A DNA stretch of 32,300 nucleotides from Bacilli bacterium (GCA_024696885.1 JAILGI010000067.1:1-32300); one strand, 5' to 3'; positions 15,296 through 26,564 are shown, numbered from the stretch's first letter. The notes: generated by a model from the sequence alone, not told the origin. A program made the numbers and translations.

Positions 15296-16783
15296 TTATT
15301 TATCCCTCATTGTCGGGAATAAAATGACTTCCCTAATTTGTGGTTGGTTAGTTAATAACATAACTAATCTATCGATACCCATACCAACACCACCGGTTGG
15401 AGGCATACCATATTCAAGAGCTTCAACGAAGTCTTCATCAATACCGCAAGCCTCATCATCGCCTAATTGTTTGGCTTTTGCTTGGGCTTCGAATCTTTCT
15501 CTTTGATCGAGTGGATCATTTAATTCGGTATAAGCATTTGCTAATTCTTTACCATTAACAAACAATTCGAATCTTTGAGTGAATCTTGGATCCTTATCTT
15601 TCTTGGTTAATGGAGAAACCTCAATTGGATATTGATAAACGAATGTAGGTTGAATTAACTCGTCTTGACAGACTTCTTCAAAGATTTCATTTAAGACATA
15701 ACCAATTGTGTTTTTAAATTTATCTAAATGAATTTCAAATCTATCGGCGACCGCTTTCGCTTCTTCAAAAGAATGAATATCTTTTAAGAAATCAACACCG
15801 GTTTTTTCTTTAACTAAATCCACCATGGAAATCCATTTGAATGGGGATTTGAAGTCGATAACCTTGTCTTGATATTGAACTAATGCAGAACCGGTAACAT
15901 CTTTCGCGGCTTGTCTAATCATCTTTTCAGTAAGCGCTCCGATGCCTTTTAGATCGGTATATGCTTGATAGATTTCAATGGATGTGAATTCTGGATTATG
16001 AGAGGCATCCATACCTTCATTACGGAACATTCTACCGATTTCATACACTCTTTCCATACCACCGACAACTAACCTTTTGAGGTTAAGTTCTGTAGCGATT
16101 CTGAGATAGAAATCTTTGTCTAATGTATTATGGTGTGTAATGAATGGACGAGCGGCAGCGCCACCTAAAATTGGATTGAGGATAGATGTTTCAACTTCCA
16201 CAAATCCTTGCTTATCTAAGAAGTTTTGAATACTTCTTACGGTTTTAGGACGAGCAAAAGCAACCTTACGAGATTCGTCGTTAACAATTAAGTCTAAATA
16301 TCTACGACGGCTTCTTTCTTCAACATCGGTTAAACCATGGAATTTTTCAGGAAGTGGGTGTAAGCATTTTGTTAAATGTGTATATTTTTCAGCGCGGATG
16401 GTTAATTCGCCGGTTCTTGTCATCATGACTCTACCTTTAACACCGACAATATCGCCAATATCCGCTAAGCGGAAAAGGTCATATGATTTCTTACCAACAA
16501 CATCGATACCAATATAGGATTGGATATTACCTGTTTTATCTTGAATATTGATAAAAGAGGCTTTACCCATTCTACGAATGGCCATGATTCTACCAGCGAC
16601 AGAAACGATAAGGTTCATCTTATCTAATTTCTCAGCGGTTTTCTTTTCACAGGCTTTTCTAATATCACTAACGTGATGGCTTACTTTATAAGTATGTCCA
16701 AAAGGATCAACACCTAATTCAACGTATTTAGGTAGTTTTTCACGCCTAGCTTGTTCTTGGTCGTTTAATTCTTTAACATCCAT
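15296..16783 (-). CDS. lysS: Lysyl-tRNA synthetase, class II
   Basis: MIATELNLKRL-type core (RIATELNLKRLVVGGMERVYEIGRMFRNEGMDASHNPEFTSIEIYQAY), GGVGMGIDRLVMLLT; start trimmed by SD GGAGGTCATAAATATG. Confidence 0.97.
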   Translation of the reverse strand: MDVKELNDQEQARREKLPKYVELGVDPFGHTYKVSHHVSDIRKACEKKTAEKLDKMNLIVSVAGRIMAIRRMGKASFINIQDKTGNIQSYIGIDVVGKKSYDLFRLADIGDIVGVKGRVMMTRTGELTIRAEKYTHLTKCLHPLPEKFHGLTDVEERSRRRYLDLIVNDESRKVAFARPKTVRSIQNFLDKQGFVEVETSILNPILGGAAARPFITHHNTLDKDFYLRIATELNLKRLVVGGMERVYEIGRMFRNEGMDASHNPEFTSIEIYQAYTDLKGIGALTEKMIRQAAKDVTGSALVQYQDKVIDFKSPFKWISMVDLVKEKTGVDFLKDIHSFEEAKAVADRFEIHLDKFKNTIGYVLNEIFEEVCQDELIQPTFVYQYPIEVSPLTKKDKDPRFTQRFELFVNGKELANAYTELNDPLDQRERFEAQAKAKQLGDDEACGIDEDFVEALEYGMPPTGGVGMGIDRLVMLLTNQPQIREVILFPTMRDK

Positions 16784-16847
16784 ATTTATGACCTCCAAAA
16801 ATCATATATTATGATACTCAATAATTTGACATTATCATAGTCAAAAA

Positions 16848-17828
16848 TTATTGATTGGTTATTTCTTCTTTCATTTCGTTAAGTATTCTTGTGAGCGATT
16901 CTCTATCAGTTAATTCCATACATAAGCGGTTCTTGTAGTACTTCGCATTTTTAAATCCAGAGAAGAATTTAGTGGAGATTCCGCGATATATTCTCATCGC
17001 CGTGGCCTCTCCTTTTTCTTGGATATAGTAATCCGCTAGTTCTTCACAATATTTAATCTGGTCTAAAACAGTTTTGTTTTCTAATCTTTCGCCGGTTCGA
17101 TAATAGTGATCAATTTGTTTAATTAACCATGGATTACCCATCGCTCCACGAGCCACCATAATAGCGTCCGCTCCAGTGATGTTTTTCGCGTTAATCGCAT
17201 CATCTAAAGTAAAGATGTTTCCGCTAATTATAAGGGGGACGTGCATTTGTTTTCTTAAATCTTTAAGTAGTTCGTAATGGGGATTTCCCATATACATTTC
17301 TTTTCTTGTTCTCGCGTGAATTGCAATTGCGGCAACACCCGCTTTTTCTAATTCATCAATGACTTCTAAATAGGTGAGGTTATTGTTATCCCATCCTAGT
17401 CTAATCTTGGCAGTAACAGGCTTATTTGTGGCCTCTTTTAGGGCTTTAACTATTTCTCCACATAGTTTGGGATTTTTTATTAATGAAGAACCCGCTCCGG
17501 TATCCACTACTTTATTTACCGGACAACCCATATTGATATCAAAGAAATCAATATTTGGATTTAGTTTTAACGCTAGTTGCCCAGCCTTAGCAATGGTTTC
17601 TGGAGTGTGACCAAACAATTGCACACCAGTGATGTGTTCTTCGGGATAGATAACATATTTGTTAGTTTCATCATTATCGTAGATAAGTCCCATATCAGAA
17701 ACCATTTCCGTGACTGAAACAGCCACACCAAAAGGTTTCATAAATTGGCGGTAACCACTCGATGTTACTCCCGCCATTGGGGCAAGAACAACAACACCAT
17801 CTATTATTAAATGATCGATGTTCCACAT
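16848..17828 (-). CDS. dus: tRNA-dihydrouridine synthase
   Basis: LAPMAGVTSSGYRQ, FFDINMGCPVNKVVDTGAGSSLIKNP, GADAIMVARGAMGNPWL. Confidence 0.94.
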   Translation of the reverse strand: MWNIDHLIIDGVVVLAPMAGVTSSGYRQFMKPFGVAVSVTEMVSDMGLIYDNDETNKYVIYPEEHITGVQLFGHTPETIAKAGQLALKLNPNIDFFDINMGCPVNKVVDTGAGSSLIKNPKLCGEIVKALKEATNKPVTAKIRLGWDNNNLTYLEVIDELEKAGVAAIAIHARTRKEMYMGNPHYELLKDLRKQMHVPLIISGNIFTLDDAINAKNITGADAIMVARGAMGNPWLIKQIDHYYRTGERLENKTVLDQIKYCEELADYYIQEKGEATAMRIYRGISTKFFSGFKNAKYYKNRLCMELTDRESLTRILNEMKEEITNQ

Positions 17829-17854
17829 AAGGAAAAGAGAGGTTTCCCTCCCTA

Positions 17855-19909
17855 TTATTCTCCTTTACCTTCTTCTAACGGAGGTTCTTTTTCTTCAACA
17901 GCTTCATCGCGTTTTAAATGCTTGTGTTCTAACAAGTAATCAATTTCTTCCGCGGTGATTTGTTCGTGTTCAAGAAGTGTCTTAGCAATAAGAATGACTT
18001 CATCTTTGTTTTCCTTGATGATTCTTAATGCTTCTTTATGCGATTCCTCGATTATTTTGCGAATTTCCGCATCAATTTTAGTTGCGGTTTCAATTGAGAA
18101 ATTCTTTTGTGAATTGGTGTAATCACGTCCTAAGAAAACGGAACCTGTATCTCTTTCATATTGGATAGGTCCTAAGGAAGACATACCTAATTCGCACACC
18201 ATGACACGGGCGATTTGAGTCGCCATTTCAATGTCGTTTTGTGCACCACTAGAGACATCATCAAAGAAGATTTCTTCACTCGAACGTCCACCTAAATAGC
18301 CAATGATACGCGCTTCTAATTCTTTCTTGGTTAATAAGAAACGGTCTTCTTCTGGTGTCATTCTAACATGACCACCTGTATTTCCACGAGGAATGATAGT
18401 AATCTTTTGGACTTTATCACTATGTGGGTTCTTTAAACCAATGATAGCGTGGCCGGCTTCGTGATAAGCGACAATTTCTCTTTCGTGAGCGTTAAGCGCA
18501 CGTGAAGATTTTGCAGGACCAGCAATACGACGATCAATGGCTTCATCGATATCATCAACTGTAACTTCTTTTTCGTTTTTACGAACTGCAAGGACGGCGG
18601 CTTCGTTCATGATATTTTCAATATCAGCACCAGAGAAGCCCACTGTTCTCTTAGCTAAGGCGTTGAAATCAACGTCTTTAGCAAGTGTTTTGCCTCTAGC
18701 GTGTACTTTGAAGATAGCTTCTCTACCTGCTCTATCAGGAAGAGAAACAGTAATCTTTCTATCGAAACGACCAGCTCTTAAGAGAGCAGGATCTAAAACG
18801 TCATCTCTATTTGTAGCGGCGATAACGATAATACCCGAGTTATCATTAAAGCCATCCATTTCCACTAATAATTGGTTAAGGGTTTGTTCACGTTCATCGT
18901 TACCACCACCTAAACCAGCGCCTCTTTGTCTACCAACAGCATCGATTTCATCGATGAAAACTAAACATGGAGCGTTTTGTTTTGCGGTATGGAACATATC
19001 TCTAACACGTCCCGCACCAACACCGACGAACATTTCGACAAAGTCGGAACCGGAAATACTATAGAATGGGACACCTGCTTCACCAGCAACGGCTTTTGCT
19101 AATAAAGTTTTACCACATCCTGGGGGACCTACTAAAAGGACACCTTTAGGTAACTTGGCACCGAATTTTGTGAATTTTGATGGTTCTTTTAAGTAATCCA
19201 CTAATTCTTTCATTTCGGTCTTTTCTTCATCAGCACCAGCAACATCATCAAATCTGACTTTGCTTGCTTTTTCTCTTCTGGCTCTTGATTTATTGAATTC
19301 TAAAGCCTTGTTATTTGAGGAACCAATAGAATTGGATAATCTTGAGAAGAGGAAGACAACGATGATAACACTACCCGCTAACATGAGTAATGTTGGACCC
19401 CATTGTTCAAACCAGTTTGTAGAATAGGCATCTTTAGATGTTACTCTCGCTTGGTTAACGTGTTCTAACACTAATGTGTGATATGTTTTACCAATAACTT
19501 GAATCTTGGTGGTATCAATTTCTGTTGGGTATTCAGCCTTTGGATAATCAGCATCTAAATAATATTGGACAGAATAATCTGATCCAGTACCTGTTCCATA
19601 ATATTCGGCAGCATCAATGTTGAGTTTGAAGCTAGTAAGATAGTGTCTTTTTTCAGTACTCTTTGTCTTGTCACCATTATTTGCGTAGTAATAACCAGAA
19701 AGGTTGACAACAGAGTTGTCTTTAACGGTCACATTCAAAGAATAGACACGATCGTTAACAAGAGCAGATGCAAATTGAATACGATTAATTGGGTCTGTTC
19801 CTTGGTTTAAAGCATAAACAGCGATAACTATTAATGAAATAACGAGTAAAAACGAAAATAAAACGCCAAAAGATGAACGTCTGCGGACAGGTTGTTGATT
19901 ATCGGGCAT
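17855..19909 (-). CDS. ftsH: ATP-dependent zinc metalloprotease FtsH
   Basis: [44 protein letters not shown], strong SD. Confidence 0.97.
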   Translation of the reverse strand: MPDNQQPVRRRSSFGVLFSFLLVISLIVIAVYALNQGTDPINRIQFASALVNDRVYSLNVTVKDNSVVNLSGYYYANNGDKTKSTEKRHYLTSFKLNIDAAEYYGTGTGSDYSVQYYLDADYPKAEYPTEIDTTKIQVIGKTYHTLVLEHVNQARVTSKDAYSTNWFEQWGPTLLMLAGSVIIVVFLFSRLSNSIGSSNNKALEFNKSRARREKASKVRFDDVAGADEEKTEMKELVDYLKEPSKFTKFGAKLPKGVLLVGPPGCGKTLLAKAVAGEAGVPFYSISGSDFVEMFVGVGAGRVRDMFHTAKQNAPCLVFIDEIDAVGRQRGAGLGGGNDEREQTLNQLLVEMDGFNDNSGIIVIAATNRDDVLDPALLRAGRFDRKITVSLPDRAGREAIFKVHARGKTLAKDVDFNALAKRTVGFSGADIENIMNEAAVLAVRKNEKEVTVDDIDEAIDRRIAGPAKSSRALNAHEREIVAYHEAGHAIIGLKNPHSDKVQKITIIPRGNTGGHVRMTPEEDRFLLTKKELEARIIGYLGGRSSEEIFFDDVSSGAQNDIEMATQIARVMVCELGMSSLGPIQYERDTGSVFLGRDYTNSQKNFSIETATKIDAEIRKIIEESHKEALRIIKENKDEVILIAKTLLEHEQITAEEIDYLLEHKHLKRDEAVEEKEPPLEEGKGE

Positions 19910-19981
19910 TGAGATACCTCCTTTCGCAAAAGCGAATTATAAATATTATATATAATTTTTCTTATTAAGAAAGCGAAATGC

Positions 19982-21184
19982 TCATTTTACGTAAAAATTT
20001 ACGGAATTAGAGGGGATAAAATCCTTTTGATAACGGGGAATATATTTGATGATTCCATCTTTGTTTACAATGACTGGCCACCTCTCTCTCAGTGATAAAG
20101 GCATCTTCCAATCAATAAACAATCTTCTAACTTTTACTTTGTAATCCTTAATGGTGTATTCATCATTCTTTTGCGCGGTTCTAATGGTTAAAGGATAGTC
20201 CTCTTCTTTGATATTTCGATTTTCCGCTCCTCTAGTGAAATCTAAAAAGAAATATTCGTTATCCATAATTGTTGGTTTTTCTAAAACAAAACAATATTGT
20301 TTTTTATGCGGTTTAATTATTTCAATATGGTCATAGCTTTTTCTAAAGTGATAACCGCGTGTTAAAGGAATATCAACATTGGCATTCTTGTGTTTCAAAA
20401 TATGCAAAATCTCTTTGCTGTATTTCAATGAAATAGATAAGTTTGGAAGTTGTCTTTTAACCAATAGGTTAATCGCATAAGCAAATTCTTTAATTGGTAA
20501 TTTCTTTAAAGCATCGGCGTCGCTTAAATCAATATGACTTATATTATCAAATAATTGTGATAACTCTTCGTTCTTTTTATCAATTTCTTTAATTGCATTT
20601 TGTCTTTCTTTATCATCCATTTTGCTGACGATTTGATGACGAATTCTGTTTCTTAAATATTTATCTTCTAAATTTGAAGAATCAATCGCGTATGGAACTT
20701 TATTTTCATCACAGTAATCTTTTAAAGATTGCTTGGAATATTTTAATAAAGGACGAATAACTTTTACATCGTTAATCGTAGAGACTTCTTTGATGCCGTA
20801 ATGCATCACTAAATTATGACGTCTTTCCTGCATGATATAGGTCTCAATCAAATCGTCTTCATTATGGGCCACTAGGACGGCATCATATCCAAATTGTTTA
20901 ACTAGTTCAGCGAAATATTGATATCTAATCTTTCGACATTCTGATTCAATGTTATGACCAATTATTCCATTCACTAAATCTTTAACATGATAAGCAATCT
21001 TTTTCTCTTCGCAAAAGTGCATAAACATATGCATTTCCTGCGTAGATTCATCTCTTAAGTGATAATTTACTAATGCGCAAGAAAAGTGAAAACCACCATT
21101 TAAAAGCATGGAAAATAAGGCCATTGAATCAGGGCCATAGGAACACGCTAAAAGGTAGTTTTTATTTTTATCTAATTTAATCAT
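19982..21184 (-). CDS. tilS: tRNA(Ile)-lysidine synthase
   Basis: PP-loop-like ACSYGPDSMAL, YHLRDESTQE, HNEDDLIETYIM, LRNRIRH; start trimmed to ATG at 21184 overlapping the rqcP stop. Confidence 0.85.
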   Translation of the reverse strand: MIKLDKNKNYLLACSYGPDSMALFSMLLNGGFHFSCALVNYHLRDESTQEMHMFMHFCEEKKIAYHVKDLVNGIIGHNIESECRKIRYQYFAELVKQFGYDAVLVAHNEDDLIETYIMQERRHNLVMHYGIKEVSTINDVKVIRPLLKYSKQSLKDYCDENKVPYAIDSSNLEDKYLRNRIRHQIVSKMDDKERQNAIKEIDKKNEELSQLFDNISHIDLSDADALKKLPIKEFAYAINLLVKRQLPNLSISLKYSKEILHILKHKNANVDIPLTRGYHFRKSYDHIEIIKPHKKQYCFVLEKPTIMDNEYFFLDFTRGAENRNIKEEDYPLTIRTAQKNDEYTIKDYKVKVRRLFIDWKMPLSLRERWPVIVNKDGIIKYIPRYQKDFIPSNSVNFYVK

Positions 21185-21431
21185 CTTTTCTTTTGATATG
21201 TGATAGTTGTACGAAGGTCGGAACTTCTTTTTTGCCCTTTTGTTCAAAATGGATTTCCACTTCAATTAAGTGCATACCTAAATTAAGTAAAAGTTTGTCA
21301 TTTTCTTTTACTTCACTACTCGGTTTCGCTACCTTCCCATTAATTTGGATTTTGCCATTCTCAGCGAGGGATTTTGCCACCGTTCTTCTTTTGATAATTC
21401 CGGTTTGTTTTAAAAGTAAATCTAATCTCAT
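21177..21431 (-). CDS. rqcP: S4-domain RNA-binding protein (RqcP/YabO-like)
   Basis: MRLDLLLKQTGIIKRRTVAKSLAENGKIQINGKVAKPSSEVKENDKL; between mfd and tilS. Confidence 0.85.
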   Translation of the reverse strand: MRLDLLLKQTGIIKRRTVAKSLAENGKIQINGKVAKPSSEVKENDKLLLNLGMHLIEVEIHFEQKGKKEVPTFVQLSHIKRKDD

Positions 21432-24400
21432 ATAACTTCTTTCATTTTATGTGTTTCAATCACATTTACCAAACTGTTTAGTATTGATTCTAAAGTATTT
21501 AGCCAATCTTTATTCTTCATCACATTGATTTTGAATTCATTTTTCAAATAACTAACTTTAATTGTATTTAGGAAAGGAATCATGGCTTCAAAGAGAATGT
21601 TACCTATACCTCTAATATTCAAATAATCCTTTGATAAGATGAGTTCTACGAATCTTGGATTATCGCTAATCTTGGTTACTTTTGCTTCATCTTTTAATAA
21701 ATCAATATTGCGCTTAATGAATAATCTCTCTACTTCGGTAGGTAATTTACCAAAGATATCTCTAGTTCTCACTTTTATCCTTTGTAAAGCTTCTATATTT
21801 GGCGCGGTTAATATCTCTTGGTAGATTTCAATCTTATCAGTATCACCAGCGTAGTTGCTGGAAATATAAGCATCGATTGATAAGGTGGAATTAGCTTCAA
21901 TAAGTTTATCTTCAATTGCGCCACCCATCTTTTCTTGCACAGCCTCATTTAGAAGCTTGATATACATGTCTAGACCAATAGAGTCGATGAAACCAGCTTG
22001 TTCTGGTCCTAAAATATCACCAGCGCCTCTAATCATTAAATCGCGTCTAGCAATTTTATATCCTGATCCTAATTCGGTAAATTCTTGTAAAGCTTGTAAT
22101 CTCTTTTGTGCCTTTTCATTCATCTGTTTAAATGGGGAATAGAACAAATAAGCATAAGCAATACGATTGCTTCTTCCCACTCTGCCTTTGATTTGATAGA
22201 GCTGAGAAAGACCATATTTTTCACTATCTTCAACAATAATCATATTAGCGTTAGGAACATCAATTCCGTTTTCAACGATTGATGTACAAACCAAAACATC
22301 AATAAGACCGCTATAGAATTTTTCCATGACCTCTTCAATTTCTTCGCGGCTCATCTTGCCATGGGCTACCGCAATAGAGGCATTTGGTAATTGCTTTTGT
22401 AATCTTGATGCACATTGATAAAGAGTGGAAATATTATTTCGCATGTAGAATACTTGTCCATTGCGTCCAAGTTCCCTTTCAATCAATTCTTTTACTACAC
22501 CATCATCAAATGGGGCGACATAGGTTTGAATAGGCATTCTTTCTTGTGGGGCGGTATCAATTTTAGATAACGCTCGTACGCCTAATAATGATATTTGTAA
22601 TGTTCTTGGAATAGGGGTTGCGCTTAATGTCAAAACATCGATATTGGTTTTGATTTCTTTTAAGCGTTCCTTTTGAGCCACGCCAAAGCGTTGTTCTTCA
22701 TCCACTACTAATAAACCAAGGTCTTTAAATGATATGTCTTTTGACAATAATCTATGGGTTCCAATGGCGAGGTGAATACTGCCATCTTGAAGACCTTTAA
22801 TATATGCTTTCTCGTCTCTTTCACTAATTAAGCGGGAGAAAATAGCAATCTTTAAACCAAATTCTGAAAAGCGTTTTACCGCTAATTCATAATGTTGTCT
22901 TGCTAATAAAGTTGTGGGGCAAAGTATCGCTGCTTGCTTACCAGAATTAATGGCTTTAAATATTGCTCTAAAAGCCACTTCTGTTTTACCAAAACCAACA
23001 TCACCGCATAATAAGCGATCCATTGGTGATGGTTTTTCCATATCTTCTTTAATTTCTTTTAAGGATTTTTCTTGGTCAGGTGTTAATTCAAATTCAAATG
23101 AGTTTTCAAACATTTCTTGCCACTCATCATCTTTTTTGAAAGCAAAGCCTTCCACCTTACTTCTTTCTATATAGAGATTCATTAAACGATTAGCTAAATC
23201 ATTAACTCTTTCTTTGATTCTCTTCTTAGTGTTTTCCCAATCGTTAGAATGGAGGCGAGACAAACGAGGTGCGCTTCCTTCTTTACCAATGAACTTTCTC
23301 ACTAATTGAAATTGGGTCAAAGGTACATAGAGGATTTCTCCTCCATGATAAGCAATCTTTAGATAATCGCGATGAACACCTTCAACTTCGAGAGTCTGTA
23401 ATTCTAGATATTGACCAATGCCTTGATATTCATGAACGACATAATCTCCTGGATTTAAATCTTCAAAGGAACGAATAATTGTGGCCTCTTTAAATCGATT
23501 ATCAAATCTTGCTGTTCTGACCTTTTCATTAAATAGTTCTGTGCTCGTTAAATAGACTATTTTTTCATCTGTTAAATAAAAGCCATTTTCTAAATTGAGT
23601 GTGGATATACCTATGTTTGTATTAGTGGGAATAGAAAATTCTGGCACTGATTCATAAGGAATATTTAACCCCATCAATCCTTCTTCAATGATATTAATTT
23701 GTTCTTTTTTATGAAGATTAATAACGACCTTATCACCCTCATTTAAATACATTTGAATAATGTTAAGAGCGTCCCCTCTTTTAGAAGCTTGATAAGGAAC
23801 GTTTTTCACATTAAATGATTCGTCTTCACCACTCTTCATGAATTTAGATGTGGTAATAACATTATGGACATTTAGTTTCACTAAACGATAAAAATCTTGT
23901 GTTAATTCTAGATGAGAAATACATTCGCCTTTTTCGTGCAATTCACTTAAATAGTTATATGATTCATCGATAGCGATTTTATTAGCCTGTTTGATGCTTT
24001 CTTCATCGACAATAATCTTTAGATATTGAGAGCAGTAATCAAATAAAGAAAAATGCCTTTCGGTTAATAAAGAATAATATTTATAAAGTTTTTGATTAGG
24101 TTGACCTTCAATAATTTCATTAACAACATCTTCAATATTGTTTCTTAAATGTTCAAATACACCATAATCAAAATGGAGTTTATCTTTTTCTAAAATATCG
24201 TAAATTTTATCGCTTGCTTTTAAAGTCTCTTTGTCACTTAAAAGCATGTCATTCCCGGGTAAAATGGTGATTTTATCGATTTGTTTAATGGATACTTGGC
24301 TCGCTAAATCAAAGTATCTAATCGATTCAATTTCATCCCCAAAGAATTCAATTCTCACTGGATATTCGTTATTAACAGAATAGATATCGAGGATATCCCC

Positions 24401-24910
24401 TCTTAAAGCATATTGAAGAGATTGGTCAACTTTACTTACCCTGGTATAACCATTCTTCACTAGTGATTTTTTAATATCTTCTAGGTTATATATTTCGCCC
24501 TTTTTAAATTCTAAAGTTTTATTAGAAAAGATAACGGGGTCCGGTAAAAATCTTGTTGCAGAGGCTAAGTTAGCGATGATTATTTTCCCTTTTCCCTTCA
24601 CTATTTCATTTAGAACATAGAGGCGTTGGGCCACCATTTCTTTAGATTGAGCGAGTGTTTGGGCTCTTATTAGTTCATCTGCGGGGAAAAGTAAAACGCT
24701 ATCTTTTCCGAGCATTGAAACTAAGAAGTTATATATCTTTTGAGCTTTATATAAATTGGAAGTAATCAACAAATATTGACCCTTATCTTCCTTATAAGAA
24801 AGAGCGGTTAAAAGGCTAATTCCAATGATATCGTCTACGACAAAATGCCCTCTTTTCGCGAGGAATGAGGGTATCGCCTTACTGTTTTTCAACTTAGAAA
24901 ATAAGTCCAA
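21428..24910 (-). CDS. mfd: Transcription-repair coupling factor
   Basis: DRLLCGDVGFGKTEVAFRAIFKA, LLVVDEEQRFGV, LSATPIPRTLQ, GRVGRSNR. Confidence 0.97.
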   Translation of the reverse strand: MDLFSKLKNSKAIPSFLAKRGHFVVDDIIGISLLTALSYKEDKGQYLLITSNLYKAQKIYNFLVSMLGKDSVLLFPADELIRAQTLAQSKEMVAQRLYVLNEIVKGKGKIIIANLASATRFLPDPVIFSNKTLEFKKGEIYNLEDIKKSLVKNGYTRVSKVDQSLQYALRGDILDIYSVNNEYPVRIEFFGDEIESIRYFDLASQVSIKQIDKITILPGNDMLLSDKETLKASDKIYDILEKDKLHFDYGVFEHLRNNIEDVVNEIIEGQPNQKLYKYYSLLTERHFSLFDYCSQYLKIIVDEESIKQANKIAIDESYNYLSELHEKGECISHLELTQDFYRLVKLNVHNVITTSKFMKSGEDESFNVKNVPYQASKRGDALNIIQMYLNEGDKVVINLHKKEQINIIEEGLMGLNIPYESVPEFSIPTNTNIGISTLNLENGFYLTDEKIVYLTSTELFNEKVRTARFDNRFKEATIIRSFEDLNPGDYVVHEYQGIGQYLELQTLEVEGVHRDYLKIAYHGGEILYVPLTQFQLVRKFIGKEGSAPRLSRLHSNDWENTKKRIKERVNDLANRLMNLYIERSKVEGFAFKKDDEWQEMFENSFEFELTPDQEKSLKEIKEDMEKPSPMDRLLCGDVGFGKTEVAFRAIFKAINSGKQAAILCPTTLLARQHYELAVKRFSEFGLKIAIFSRLISERDEKAYIKGLQDGSIHLAIGTHRLLSKDISFKDLGLLVVDEEQRFGVAQKERLKEIKTNIDVLTLSATPIPRTLQISLLGVRALSKIDTAPQERMPIQTYVAPFDDGVVKELIERELGRNGQVFYMRNNISTLYQCASRLQKQLPNASIAVAHGKMSREEIEEVMEKFYSGLIDVLVCTSIVENGIDVPNANMIIVEDSEKYGLSQLYQIKGRVGRSNRIAYAYLFYSPFKQMNEKAQKRLQALQEFTELGSGYKIARRDLMIRGAGDILGPEQAGFIDSIGLDMYIKLLNEAVQEKMGGAIEDKLIEANSTLSIDAYISSNYAGDTDKIEIYQEILTAPNIEALQRIKVRTRDIFGKLPTEVERLFIKRNIDLLKDEAKVTKISDNPRFVELILSKDYLNIRGIGNILFEAMIPFLNTIKVSYLKNEFKINVMKNKDWLNTLESILNSLVNVIETHKMKEVI

Positions 24911-24921
24911 CGTTTCTCTCC

Positions 24922-25473
24922 TTAGTTGAATTTGTTCATTGCCCGATCAAAGTCGGATTTAATAGCCTCCTTGATTGCTTCTACAGCGTTATTGATGGCG
25001 TCTTCGATTAAAGGCATTTCTTCTTTTAATGGTTTTCCCAAGACATAGTCGACAGTGTCATAAAGAGGTTCACCAATACCGATACGGATGCGTTTAAATT
25101 CTTCGCTTCCAACGTTTTCAATAATATTTTGTAAACCTTTTTGACCACCTGAAGAACCCTTTGTTCTTAATCTAATTGTGCCCACAGGTAACGCTAGATC
25201 GTCGCATACGACAATGATGTCGGATAGATCAAGTTTGAAGTAATTAATTACTTCTCTAACCGCGGTGCCACTTAAATTCATATAAGTGGTGGGTTTGAAA
25301 AGCATGACATCTTGGTCGAAGATTTTGCCTCTTCCTAATAAGCCATGAAAAACTTCCTTATCAACATCAATCTTTGATAAGTCGCTTAATAGGTCGATTG
25401 TCATAAAACCCATGTTATGACGTGTACCTTCGTATTTTTTGCCAGGATTACCTAAACCAACGATTAAAATCAT
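24922..25473 (-). CDS. pth: Peptidyl-tRNA hydrolase
   Basis: MILIVGLGNPGKKYEGTRHNMGF, KPTTYMNLSG, GSSGGQKGLQNI; start trimmed by SD GGAAGG. Confidence 0.95.
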   Translation of the reverse strand: MILIVGLGNPGKKYEGTRHNMGFMTIDLLSDLSKIDVDKEVFHGLLGRGKIFDQDVMLFKPTTYMNLSGTAVREVINYFKLDLSDIIVVCDDLALPVGTIRLRTKGSSGGQKGLQNIIENVGSEEFKRIRIGIGEPLYDTVDYVLGKPLKEEMPLIEDAINNAVEAIKEAIKSDFDRAMNKFN

Positions 25474-25550
25474 ATTGACCTTCCTAGCGGTAATTATATA
25501 CAAAATCATACTTTATTTAAAGTATTGAAAATTGTTATACTTTTATTTGT

Positions 25551-26501
25551 ATGAAAGCGTTTTTCAAAAGACTATTAGCCGGATTTGGAATTGGTACAGG
25601 GGCAGCAATACCCGGTGTTTCTGGTGCGGCGATCGCTTTAATTCTCAATGTTTATGAAGACATTATTGAAGCGGTGAATAGTTTCCGTAAAAAATTCAAA
25701 TGGTCAATTATCGTTTTAATTCCTATCTTAATTGGCATCATGCTCGCTGTATTAGTTTGCGTTAAATTATTCTCCTGGGCTTTTGAATATTGCATGTTCA
25801 TTTTGATTTGTATTTTTGCTGGTTTTTTAATCGGTTCATTCCCCGGTATAACTGATGAGGTAAAAGGCGTTCAAAAAGAAAAAAAACATATCATAGCCCT
25901 CATATGTGGCGTTATTTTTGTCATTACCTTAGGTGTTTTAAGTGTTGTTTTAGGACTCAACGGAGTGGATGTTTCTAGCGCTTTTGTTAAGATGCCTGTT
26001 TGGTTATATTTTGTTCTCATTCCTGTTGGTGCGGTTGCCGCGGTAGCCTTAACTGTCCCTGGTTTATCCGGTTCTCTTATTCTCTTAATTATTGGTTTTT
26101 ATCGCCCACTTATGGATAACGCTTCATCTTGGGGTGGAGAACTATTAAAAGGTAATACCGAGCATACTGGTCAATTAATCGGCATGATTTTATGCTTCGG
26201 TGTGGGTTGCCTAATCGGCGTTGTTTTAGTCAGTAAAATTATGAATGTGCTTTTGAAAAAGCATAGAAATACCACTTATTTCGCGATTATTGGCTTTATC
26301 TTAGGAAGTATGTTTGTCCTCTTCTTCAACTACGACATTTTCCGTTATTATCAAGTCTGGGCGGGTGAAGTGATTGAAAATATTAACCCAGGTTTACAAA
26401 TGTGGTTAGAGATGCTCATCGGTGTATTGGCCGCGGCTATAGCAGGTACACTATCCTATTTGGTAGTTAGATCAAGTCGAAAAAAGAAACAACAAGCATA
26501 G
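25551..26501 (+). CDS. DUF368 family membrane protein (undecaprenyl-phosphate translocase family)
   Basis: LLAGFGIGTGAAIPGVSGAAIALILNVYE..., VPGLSGSLILLIIGFY; multiple TMs. Confidence 0.85.
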   Translation: MKAFFKRLLAGFGIGTGAAIPGVSGAAIALILNVYEDIIEAVNSFRKKFKWSIIVLIPILIGIMLAVLVCVKLFSWAFEYCMFILICIFAGFLIGSFPGITDEVKGVQKEKKHIIALICGVIFVITLGVLSVVLGLNGVDVSSAFVKMPVWLYFVLIPVGAVAAVALTVPGLSGSLILLIIGFYRPLMDNASSWGGELLKGNTEHTGQLIGMILCFGVGCLIGVVLVSKIMNVLLKKHRNTTYFAIIGFILGSMFVLFFNYDIFRYYQVWAGEVIENINPGLQMWLEMLIGVLAAAIAGTLSYLVVRSSRKKKQQA

Positions 26502-26518
26502 TTTTATATAAATAAATA

Positions 26519-26545
26519 TTGACAAGTTCGTATGCGAACTATAAT
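26519..26545 (+). promoter_or_regulatory. Promoter with embedded MarR-type dyad operator
   Basis: TTGACA(26519)...TATAAT(26540) with AGTTCGtatgCGAACT (26525-26540) between the boxes. Confidence 0.65.
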
Positions 26546-26564
26546 ATTCTTCCTATAAAGATTT

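Noticed and set aside
18537-19064. 175-aa plus-strand ORF antisense to ftsH
   Set aside because: Shadow ORF opposite a highly conserved gene; low-complexity Ser/Leu/Thr-rich translation.
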